Positions 43,313 through 50,312 of a stretch of DNA of 64,000 nt are shown here, one piece after another. A program made the translations under genes and the position numbers. This DNA comes from JAIVJZ01 sp035645695. Lineage in GTDB: Bacteria > Acidobacteriota > Blastocatellia > Pyrinomonadales > Pyrinomonadaceae. The notes under the pieces were generated by a model, which was given only the letters and a program-made list of their open reading frames with translations, did not search any database and was not told the origin of the DNA. The number at the start of each line of letters is the position of its first letter. Within the stretch, counting starts at the first letter, position 1. The stretch covers positions 1 to 64,000 of the forward strand of contig DASQMC010000013.1 of the NCBI GenBank assembly GCA_035645695.1. The letters run 5' to 3'.

Positions 43313-44617
43313 TTACGGAAGGCCGATGCCGAGATCGATGCCGCCCGGCAAGCCTAAATCCTGACCGCCCCCGGCGTTCGGCCGCCCCGACGCCGTAGCG
43401 GGCATGGCGTTGACGATGGCGTCGATTCCGGCGACGAGCGCGATGGCCGTCAGGCGCGTCGGGTCTGCGCCCGCCGTGCTGGAGACGACGATCATGTCGC
43501 CCGCCTTCAACTCGGCCAGGGTCGTCTGCGGCATGCGTTCGAGCATCTCCTGTGCGTCGAAGCCTCCGCCGCCGCCGCCCATCGCCCTGCGTTGACCACC
43601 GCCGCCTTCGCCGCGCCCGCCTTCACCTCGCCCGCTTTCCGCGCCGCCGGTTTGCGGGGGTCGCCCGCCTTCTCCGGCGGGTCTGCCGCCACCACCGTTA
43701 CCTCTGCCGCCGCCCGCGCGTTGAGCTATGAGTTGCGCCATCATCGGGGGCAGGCGGCGCAGGTTCGAGTCGTTGTTGACGACGATGGTGAGCGCCTTAT
43801 TGTCCTGCGTCCTGATCTTGATCTGGTTGGTCGCCGCGTCCACCCCCGTCACAGTGCCGACGAGTTGGCGAAACGAGCCGGAGACGATTTCGTCGGGCGT
43901 GAAATTCGCGCCGTCCGCGCTGCGTTCGCCGAGAGCGCGCACCTGATCGCCCGTCTTCAACTCGGCGAAGCTGCTCGTCTTCGCGTCCGCGAACTTCACG
44001 GAGTCGGGCGCGTAGCGGCGAAACTGAACTTTCTCGCCCCCGGCGGCGACCACCATCGGCCTCGCTCCTTCGCGCGCGCGAACCGAAACCGTGAATTCTT
44101 TAGTTTCGGGATTGATGGCCGTGATCGTACCGACGATGCCGCGCCGCTGCCATTCCGCGCGGTCGAGTTCGTGCTTCTGCGCGATGTCTTCTTTCGTCGC
44201 CACGATCACGACGCGCGCCGGTATCGTCTTTTGATCGTCGGAAACTTTGCCGAGCACCACCAACCTGTTTCCTATGCCGACGCCCGCCAGAGTAATTTTG
44301 GTCATGTCGGCGGGCGTGATCGCGCCTTTGGCGGCGCGAGCGAGCGCGTCGGAATTAACGCGGTAATACATGGTGGCCGCGCTCAGCACGACGCTGACAG
44401 GGGCGCTTGCGCCGTCCACCTTGAGCGTGATGGTGAGCGCCGCGGGGTCGATGGCCGTCACGTCGCCGAGGACACGGTTAGGCGAAATGGCCGGGTTCGT
44501 CTGGCCTCCGGACGCAGGAGTCGCGCCGCCGGTCGGAGTTTGCCCGTAAGCGGCGGCGTTGCTGCCCGACGCGCAGACGAGCGCGGCGAAGGCGAAGGTC
44601 AAAAAGTGCTTTTTCAT
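43313..44617 (-). CDS. Exported DUF5666-like protein with Gly/Arg-rich insert
   Basis: 434 residues with a clear signal peptide (HFLTFAFAALVCASGSNAAA). It contains at least three repeats of a small beta module: DVTAIDPAALTITLKVDG, GTITAINPETKEFTVSVR and GTVTGVDAATNQIKIRTQD, each of the OB-like DUF5666 type. Between residues about 300 and 355 is a Gly/Arg/Glu-rich stretch (GGRGNGGGGRPAGEGGR and similar). No catalytic motif is seen. It lies just upstream of, and probably with, the TonB receptor, which has similar Gly-rich runs. A binding or scaffolding role outside the cytoplasm is possible; function is not assigned. Confidence 0.75.
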   Translation of the reverse strand: MKKHFLTFAFAALVCASGSNAAAYGQTPTGGATPASGGQTNPAISPNRVLGDVTAIDPAALTITLKVDGASAPVSVVLSAATMYYRVNSDALARAAKGAITPADMTKITLAGVGIGNRLVVLGKVSDDQKTIPARVVIVATKEDIAQKHELDRAEWQRRGIVGTITAINPETKEFTVSVRAREGARPMVVAAGGEKVQFRRYAPDSVKFADAKTSSFAELKTGDQVRALGERSADGANFTPDEIVSGSFRQLVGTVTGVDAATNQIKIRTQDNKALTIVVNNDSNLRRLPPMMAQLIAQRAGGGRGNGGGGRPAGEGGRPPQTGGAESGRGEGGRGEGGGGQRRAMGGGGGGFDAQEMLERMPQTTLAELKAGDMIVVSSTAGADPTRLTAIALVAGIDAIVNAMPATASGRPNAGGGQDLGLPGGIDLGIGLP

Positions 44618-44918
44618 CTCGGTGCTCTTTCGGTCGTGGATTGACGGTTATCGGAGCGTTTAAAGTTTTACGTCCGGGTGGCGATATTGTTCCCGTTTCC
44701 GGCGGTGCCGGGTTGAAACGTGTGAAATCGCCGCTTGAAAATTGACGGCGGCCAAAGGTTTGGGAGAGGGATAAAGCGCGCTTTCGCGGCAACAGGTTAG
44801 ACGCGCGGCTTCCTAATTTAGTCGCCTCCGATTGCGAACATATCCGAGGGAATGAAGGGTGAAGATTAGTATTGCGGCGCGGGCGAGATCAAGCGCGGGC
44901 GGGCGGTTTCCGGCCGAA
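44618..44918. other. 301-base spacer, contains a 30-base tandem duplication
   Basis: Its left part should hold the promoter of the DUF5666-like gene (minus); none is clear. At 44888-44917 is an imperfect copy (four mismatches) of the adjacent 44918-44947, which encodes the last residues and stop of the bactofilin-like gene. Confidence 0.55.
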
Positions 44919-45908
44919 TCAAGCGCGTGCGGGCGACTTCCAGCCGATGCGATAGCGCACCGTCAGAGCCAGCCCGAGACTCGTGACGACCAGCGCGCCG
45001 ACGGCAAACGCCCACAGGTACGGCAGCGACAGGACGATTGCCCAGAAAGTAGCGCCGAACAAGAGCGCAATCGATTCGGAGCGTTGTTCTTCGCGCAGCA
45101 ACAGGCGCTGCAACCAGCGACCGGTCGCCGCGTGGATCGCCACGCGCCCGAAGAGGTAGGCCACGAGCAGCAGCAGGATCGAGAGCGTGCCGACGAACAG
45201 GCCGAGCACGGGCGGAAGGACGTGCAACGCGACGGGCACGCCGAACACGAGCACGAAGGCGGCGAGCAATCCGATGACGGCGACGCGCAAACTCGTCAAC
45301 TGGATACGGGTCGCCGCGCGGCTGATCGCTCCGGGCGTCGCGGCGGTCAATCCGAGAGAGATGATGAACCAGAAGAGGATCGAGAGGACGCGCAGGCCGA
45401 ACGAGGCGACCGTCCATCTCGGTTCGAGCAGCGACGCGGGGTTGCGCCCCAGCTCGCGCAACTCCTCTTCATAACCCGCGAACATGATCGTCTTCGTCTC
45501 GGGGTCGCGCCCCGGCGCGACTTTGCCGTGATGATACGCGCCGCCGATGACGAGCACGTCGCCGCCGATGTATGAATCTTCATGCTGCGTGATCGTTCCG
45601 CCGATGACTCCAACGTCGCCCTCGACCCGTCCCTTCCCCTCCACGAACACGTCGCCGCCGAAAGCCATCACGCCGTGCTTGACGCGCCCGCGCACGATGA
45701 CGTTGCGCCCCATGCCGAACACGTCCTTCGTATCTTCGCCCTCGACTATAAGCGTCGTCGGGTCGTTCTCGGCCACGCGGACGGACGGCGTGCGCGCGGA
45801 GACGGCGACCCCGGCGCACAGCAGCGCGCAGAGAATCACAACGGTTCGCGCCGCGAGCGCGCGCGAATCTGGGAACGCTGTGGCCGTGTGAAAGATATAG
45901 GAAGTCAC
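44919..45908 (-). CDS. Bactofilin-like/polymer-forming domain fused to a multi-pass membrane region
   Basis: 329 residues. Signal or first membrane segment (TVVILCALLCAGVAVS), then a repetitive beta region typical of polymer-forming proteins: FGMGRNVIVRGRVKHGVMAF, GGDVFVEGKGRVEGDVGVIG, YIGGDVLVIGGAY. The second half has four or five membrane helices (ILFWFIISLGLTAATPG, VAVIGLLAAFVLVFGV, LFVGTLSILLLLVAYLFG, ATFWAIVLSLPYLWAF, ALVVTSLGLALTV). Start GTG at 45908. It lies directly after the anti-sigma gene on the same strand, which suggests an envelope-stress function, but the spacing (117 bases) does not prove an operon. Confidence 0.78.
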   Translation of the reverse strand: MTSYIFHTATAFPDSRALAARTVVILCALLCAGVAVSARTPSVRVAENDPTTLIVEGEDTKDVFGMGRNVIVRGRVKHGVMAFGGDVFVEGKGRVEGDVGVIGGTITQHEDSYIGGDVLVIGGAYHHGKVAPGRDPETKTIMFAGYEEELRELGRNPASLLEPRWTVASFGLRVLSILFWFIISLGLTAATPGAISRAATRIQLTSLRVAVIGLLAAFVLVFGVPVALHVLPPVLGLFVGTLSILLLLVAYLFGRVAIHAATGRWLQRLLLREEQRSESIALLFGATFWAIVLSLPYLWAFAVGALVVTSLGLALTVRYRIGWKSPARA

Positions 45909-46025
45909 GTCTGTTATCGCGCGAGGCTCGGGTTATCCCGCGAGACTTGCGACCGGTCGAAACATGCCGGAGGTGTTACGTAAAAAACGGGCGGAGAGTT
46001 TTCGAGCCGGGCGCGCATGCGCCGT

Positions 46026-46649
46026 CTAGTCGGGCAGACGCGGCGCGCGGTGATAGCCGATGATGAGACGGAAGAGCAGGGCGAGGGCGACGGCGAGAGC
46101 GGCATAAGTGCCGACGCTTCCCGCGCCCGGTTCGTCCAACATTTGCCCGCCGAGCACGCGCAGCGTGAGCGCGACGCCTGATGCCGCTTCCCCGGCGGCG
46201 TTCGCCAGCATGTCGAGCATCGTCGCCGCGACGCCCGCCACGGCGCTCAGGGGCGCGAACAGTTCATCCCACGCCTGCCAGCCGAGCAGGGCGAACGAGA
46301 GCGCGGCCAGCCCGACGCTGACGACGACGGCGCGCTTCTGCTCCGAACTATGCCGCACGCTGCTCATGTCCGATTGCGCGCGCGCTTTAACGACCTCCGT
46401 GAAATTAGCGGGGATTTGAATGTGCTTCTGCGAGCCGCCGAATGCCGCGTCGAGGACGCAGAGCAGACGCCGCTGCTCGCCGAGGGCAGTCGCGCACGAC
46501 GCGCAAATTTTCGTGTGCTGCTCGAAGTGCGCGCCCGCCGCGCCGTCGAGTTCTCCGTCGAGGTAGGCGGCCACGTCCAGACAAGGGGCAGCCGCCGGAT
46601 CGTCTTCGACGACCTCGATAGCCGCGTTTACCTGTGCTCGTTCGCTCAC
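46026..46649 (-). CDS. Anti-sigma factor with zinc-finger (zf-HC2) domain
   Basis: 207 residues. The N-terminal zinc anti-sigma motif is present as CLDVAAYLDGELDGAAGAHF followed by EQHTKICASCATAL (His-x3-Cys-x2-Cys). Two membrane segments follow (VVVSVGLAALSFALLGWQAW and a later TYAALAVALALLFRLIIG). It is the expected inner-membrane inhibitor of the ECF sigma factor encoded 27 bases upstream. Start GTG at 46649. The signal sensed is unknown. Confidence 0.88.
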   Translation of the reverse strand: MSERAQVNAAIEVVEDDPAAAPCLDVAAYLDGELDGAAGAHFEQHTKICASCATALGEQRRLLCVLDAAFGGSQKHIQIPANFTEVVKARAQSDMSSVRHSSEQKRAVVVSVGLAALSFALLGWQAWDELFAPLSAVAGVAATMLDMLANAAGEAASGVALTLRVLGGQMLDEPGAGSVGTYAALAVALALLFRLIIGYHRAPRLPD

Positions 46650-46676
46650 GATTCGCTGTGGTTCGCTTCCCTTTTC

Positions 46677-47285
46677 CTAAATGCCCGTGATGCCGCGCTC
46701 GACGAGCGGCGTGCGCATCGCTTCGCGCGCGCGGAAGATGCGGTTCTTGACCGTACCGAGCGGCAGGCCGGTGACTTCGGCGATCTCGTCGTAGCTGAGA
46801 TCGTGGGCGTGGCGCAGCACGATCAATTCGCGGTAGCCGGCCGGAAGCGATCCGATCACGTCCTCGATCTCGGCGCGTCGTTCGGCGCGCACGCTGTTCT
46901 CTTCGGGCGTCGGCGCGCCGGAAGCGTATGGCCTCTCGTAGGTGTCGCCTTCGGGCGTCGCCACTTCGAGTTCCTGTTCGCGCGTCGAGTGGCGTCGCAG
47001 GTGGTCAATCGCCGTGTTGTGGGCGATGCGGTAAATCCACGTCGAGAATTTGTATTCGGGACGGTAGCGCGCCAGCGACCCGTAGACCTTGATGAAAACT
47101 TCCTGCGTCAGGTCGAGCGCGGACTCGTAGTTGCCCGTCATGCGGTAGACGTAGGAGACGAGCGGCCGCTGGTAGCGACGGACGAGTTCCTCGAAACCGT
47201 CGTCGCGACCGCTGATGGCGCGCGTCACCAACTCGCAATCGCCTACGGCCGCGAACTTCTGGATTGTGGGGGAAGTTGCACTCAT
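46677..47285 (-). CDS. ECF-type RNA polymerase sigma factor (RpoE/SigW-like)
   Basis: 202 residues. Region 2: GFEELVRRYQRPLVSYVYRM, DLTQEVFIKVYGSLARYRPE and FSTWIYRIAHNTAIDHLRR. Region 4: SLPAGYRELIVLRHAHDLSY and the helix-turn-helix DEIAEVTGLPLGTVKNRIFR. No region 3, as expected for the ECF group. The ATG at 47285 is favoured; the frame extends to 47609 through unrelated sequence. It forms an operon with its anti-sigma factor. The downstream bactofilin-like gene may be part of its regulon. Confidence 0.94.
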   Translation of the reverse strand: MSATSPTIQKFAAVGDCELVTRAISGRDDGFEELVRRYQRPLVSYVYRMTGNYESALDLTQEVFIKVYGSLARYRPEYKFSTWIYRIAHNTAIDHLRRHSTREQELEVATPEGDTYERPYASGAPTPEENSVRAERRAEIEDVIGSLPAGYRELIVLRHAHDLSYDEIAEVTGLPLGTVKNRIFRAREAMRTPLVERGITGI

Positions 47286-47377
47286 AATTCTTGTAATAGC
47301 GTCTTTACGTCGGGGCAAAAGCGAAAGTTTCAAGCCCCCGGCGCGCTTGGGGCGGGCGGCGGGGGTTCGCCGCGCCG

Positions 47378-47893
47378 TCACAGGGAATGTTCCCGGCAAA
47401 ACGCTTTGATCTCTTTCGGCGAGCGCAGGTGAAAAACTCGTTTCGCCGGGGCGTATCGCTCGATCATCTTGCGGTTCGTGGGGGTGAAGTTTCGATGCAC
47501 CCACCACATGAATTTCGCGATCTTGAACGTGTCGCGAATGAAAGGTGTCCGCGACGGGAAACCGGCGGGCGTGCGAAAGACGCTCGAAAAGTTTCGCCGC
47601 GCCGTCCACCAGTAATGGCGCCAGATGGCATGATCGATGAGGATGATGGTGTCGGCGGCTTCGAGGCGGCGCAGATACGCCGGATAAGTGCCGAACCCGT
47701 CAACGATCCAACTGTCGCGGGCGATGATCTCGTCGTGAATTCGCTCGAACTCCGCGTCCGCGACGGCTACGCCGCCCGGTCTCCACTGAAGCAGGTCAAC
47801 CGAGTAGAGCGGGATGCCCGTTTGCGCCGAGAGCCTTGCGCCGAGCGTTGACTTCCCGCCGCCCGCGTTGCCGAGCAAAGCCACCTTTCTCAT
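47378..47893 (-). CDS. Small P-loop kinase, FlaR/topology-modulation-like
   Basis: 171 residues, adenylate-kinase-like fold. Walker A is LLGNAGGGKSTLGARLS at residues 6-22; the acceptor-side motif is YSVDLLQWRPGG; then SWIVDGFGTYPAYLRRL and TIILIDHAIWRHYWW. The family is annotated as DNA topology modulation (FlaR) proteins, but biochemically these are probably small-molecule kinases of unknown substrate. It is the last gene downstream of the pilus-like cluster and need not belong to it. ATG at 47893. Confidence 0.85.
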   Translation of the reverse strand: MRKVALLGNAGGGKSTLGARLSAQTGIPLYSVDLLQWRPGGVAVADAEFERIHDEIIARDSWIVDGFGTYPAYLRRLEAADTIILIDHAIWRHYWWTARRNFSSVFRTPAGFPSRTPFIRDTFKIAKFMWWVHRNFTPTNRKMIERYAPAKRVFHLRSPKEIKAFCREHSL

Positions 47894-47925
47894 TTTTCAA
47901 CACCCTTCACACTCCCCGGCGCATT

Positions 47926-48900
47926 TTAAGACCATGCGAGAGCGGCGAGACCGGCCGGGGCGGCGATTGCGTCGAATTCGAGTTCGTCGGAGGGCAGCGC
48001 GAGGCGCACGTCCGCGGCGGTGACGAGGCGCGGGTGCGCGTTTAGAGTCTCTTCGATGATCGCGCTCGCTTCGGCGTGCTCGATGCCGTCGCCTGCGATC
48101 ATCATCCGGCCGATGCTGTCGGCGGCGGGCGCGTCGGCGTCTGCGGAGAGCGTCTGCACGCGGTCGCGGTAGAAGAGAAGGAAACGATAGAGTTCGTCGA
48201 TGCGGTCTTCGGCCTCGCAGACGATGCTGCGCACGAGCAACGGCTGGGCGTGGCGCAAAAGGACGGCCGTGAACCCCTCGTGGTGCGTGCTGACGAGAAG
48301 CGAATCGGAGGCCGGGGCAGCGGCGGCGACACGCTCGCGCATCAACCACCAAGCCTCGCCCATGTGGCGCGGCAGGATCAGACCGAGTTGCCAGCCGAGC
48401 GCGGAGAGCGTCGCTTCGTACTCGGCGAGGACGGAGATGCGCGCGGCCGTCGCGAGATAGCGCGGGCGTCCCTGCGCGTCCGGGCGCAGACGCTCGCGCG
48501 CGACGCGCAACTCTTCGACCGGCGTGCCGAAAGCGCGCTCCGTCTTCCAGCGCAACATCTCTTCCGTCTCGGCGCGCGTGGCTGTGCCGCCCTCCAACGT
48601 CAGAATCGTCGTGCGCGTGGCCGCCTCCGGCAAGGCCACCGACCAGCGTTTGCGCTTCTGCAATCCGGCCGTCGTCGCGAGTCCCTGCACTACGGCGGCC
48701 AGTTCGTCCGCGTCGGCCACGTTCGGCTCGTCGAAATTCGGGCGCACCAAGTCCTCCGCCAGCGGCACGTAACCCGCGCGCCGCACGAGCAGCGTCCCGT
48801 CGCGCCTGCGATCCAGCGAGACGATTGCCACGCCCTCGCCCGTCAAACCCAAAGCGGCGGAAGGCAATCGCGGCTTAATCAATCTGGAGAAAGAGTTCAT
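47926..48900 (-). CDS. PilM-like actin-fold protein of the secretion/pilus cluster
   Basis: 324 residues with the weak but recognisable layout of PilM/GspL cytoplasmic domains: LGLTGEGVAIVSLDRRRDG at the N-terminus (phosphate-1-like loop), WSVALPEAATRTTILTLEGG, RAETEEMLRWKTERAFGTPV (the PilM-type helical segment), and SLLVSTHHEGFTAVLL. The usual PilN and PilO genes do not follow, so either they lie elsewhere or this protein works without them. ATG at 48900, separated from the pseudopilin gene by a word-repeat hairpin. Confidence 0.75.
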   Translation of the reverse strand: MNSFSRLIKPRLPSAALGLTGEGVAIVSLDRRRDGTLLVRRAGYVPLAEDLVRPNFDEPNVADADELAAVVQGLATTAGLQKRKRWSVALPEAATRTTILTLEGGTATRAETEEMLRWKTERAFGTPVEELRVARERLRPDAQGRPRYLATAARISVLAEYEATLSALGWQLGLILPRHMGEAWWLMRERVAAAAPASDSLLVSTHHEGFTAVLLRHAQPLLVRSIVCEAEDRIDELYRFLLFYRDRVQTLSADADAPAADSIGRMMIAGDGIEHAEASAIIEETLNAHPRLVTAADVRLALPSDELEFDAIAAPAGLAALAWS

Positions 48901-48907
48901 AAGAAAA

Positions 48908-48987
48908 GTGACGGGTGACGGGTGACGGGTGACAGGTTAAAGACAAGCGTTTGTTTTAACCTGTCACCTGTCACCTGTCACCCGTCG
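48908..48987. repeat. Heptamer-word inverted repeat between pseudopilin and PilM-like genes
   Basis: GTGACGG repeated three times plus GTGACAG and GTTAAAG (48908-48943), mirrored by TTTAACCTGTCACCTGTCAC and CCTGTCACCCGTCGCC (48955-48987). It uses the same word as the pyrH-frr spacer 10 kb away. Confidence 0.9.
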
Positions 48988-48996
48988 CCAGTGAAG

Positions 48997-49527
48997 CTAC
49001 CATTCGCTGTAGGGCGTGCCTTCGCTTGAGAGATCGCCGGAAGCGCTGCGCACGTCTACGACGCCCTGCCCGCCTTCGGCCGAGTTGGCGTCTTGCCCCA
49101 TGATGACGTTCCAGTCCTTCTGTCCCGTGATCGGATCGACCGGCACCTCGCGCAGATAACCGGACGTGGAGAGGTCTTCGAGCGACTGCGGGAGTTTTCC
49201 CTTATCGGCGGCGTATTGATCGAGGAGTTTCCGCATCTGTGCGAGGTCGTCCCTCAAGACGGACTCGCGCGCCTGCAAGACCGTCTTCTGATACTGCGGC
49301 AGCACGATGATCGCGAGAATGATGATGATCGAGATGACGATCATCAATTCGAGCAGGGTGAAACCGGAACGGCGCGATAAAGCCGAGCCGACGCGCGACG
49401 ACGCGACGATGCGACGACGAGCGCCTTTTAGAAGCGGGTGGCGCGCGGCGTGCGGCGCATCTTCCCGCCGTCGTGCCGTCTCCTCGCAGCAGGCCGCAGT
49501 CGGCAGGCCGCGCACTGTTTTGTCCAT
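48997..49527 (-). CDS. Type II secretion major pseudopilin-like protein (GspG)
   Basis: 176 residues. The class III signal and N-methylation site is SG|FTLLELMIVISIIIILAI, followed by LPQYQKTVLQARESVLRDDL and LRKLLDQYAADKGKLPQSLE, then GYLREVPVDPITGQKDW, the conserved GspG region. The leader before the cleavage site is unusually long (about 55 residues, basic and Ala/Arg-rich) if the ATG at 49527 is used; a later start is possible. The gene starts one base after the stop of the preceding pseudopilin, so the two are coupled. Confidence 0.9.
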   Translation of the reverse strand: MDKTVRGLPTAACCEETARRREDAPHAARHPLLKGARRRIVASSRVGSALSRRSGFTLLELMIVISIIIILAIIVLPQYQKTVLQARESVLRDDLAQMRKLLDQYAADKGKLPQSLEDLSTSGYLREVPVDPITGQKDWNVIMGQDANSAEGGQGVVDVRSASGDLSSEGTPYSEW

Positions 49528-49528
49528 T

Positions 49529-50281
49529 TTACCAATCACTGTATTTCTGCCCGTTGAGCGCGGTGTCCGTCGATAACGAGTAAACGTCGAAGACGTTTTC
49601 GCCGCCCCAAGAGCCGGAGTCAGGCGAGTCGTAACAGGAGCGCATCCCCCATTCGGCCTTGCCCGTCATCGGGTCGATGGGAATCTTCCGCAGGTAAACC
49701 TTCTTCTTGGTGGCGAGCACTCCGCCGCTCTTCAGTTCCGGCAATTTGCCGTCAGCGCCGACGCCGGGGAGCGCCTGCACGCGCTCCGCGACGCTCACGC
49801 CTTCCACCAGCGTCTCCAATTTCGGCGGGTAACGGTCGGGGTTATCCACGCCGAACAGCGTCTTATCGGCAATCGCCACACGGGTACGCGGGTCGGGCGG
49901 AACCGCCGACACTCCGACCTGCGGCTGTCCCGGTATGCCCGGCGCGCCCGGCGGTGGCGGCGGCACTCCCGGCGGCGCTCCCGGCGGCACTTGATCCAGA
50001 TATGGACTGTTGAGGGCGTCGCGATGAAAATCCTTGATCGCCTCGCGCATCTCTCGCAGAGAGTCGCGTAGTTGCTGTTCGCGCTGGCGCTTGACGGCGG
50101 TCTTGACCATCGGAATCACACCCATCGAGAGAACCGCGAGCACCGTCATCGTGATGACGAGTTCGATAAGCGTCCAACCGCCATCTGACCGGCGGGGCGG
50201 GGCGAGCGCAAAGGCGTCTCGGAAGCGGACTGCGAATTGCCTCGCACCGGCCTTCGCCTTCATGCCCTCGCCCTTTCTCAT
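49529..50281 (-). CDS. Second pseudopilin, with a proline/glycine-rich insert
   Basis: 250 residues. A prepilin-like N-terminus (GGWTLIELVITMTVLAVLS) has Trp in place of the common Phe at +1. It is followed by VKTAVKRQREQQLRDSLREM and AIKDFHRDALNS. Residues about 100-125 are a Pro/Gly-rich run (PPGAPPGVPPPPPGAPG) that resembles a collagen or polyproline spacer and is not in ordinary GspG. The end returns to the GspG pattern: VYLRKIPIDPMTGKAEWGMR and VYSLSTDTALNGQKYSDW. ATG at 50281 has GGGGAC upstream. It lies between the secretin and the other pseudopilin. Confidence 0.87.
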   Translation of the reverse strand: MRKGEGMKAKAGARQFAVRFRDAFALAPPRRSDGGWTLIELVITMTVLAVLSMGVIPMVKTAVKRQREQQLRDSLREMREAIKDFHRDALNSPYLDQVPPGAPPGVPPPPPGAPGIPGQPQVGVSAVPPDPRTRVAIADKTLFGVDNPDRYPPKLETLVEGVSVAERVQALPGVGADGKLPELKSGGVLATKKKVYLRKIPIDPMTGKAEWGMRSCYDSPDSGSWGGENVFDVYSLSTDTALNGQKYSDW

Positions 50282-50312
50282 AATCGTCCCCATTCTCCGG
50301 CTCGCGCCGCCT

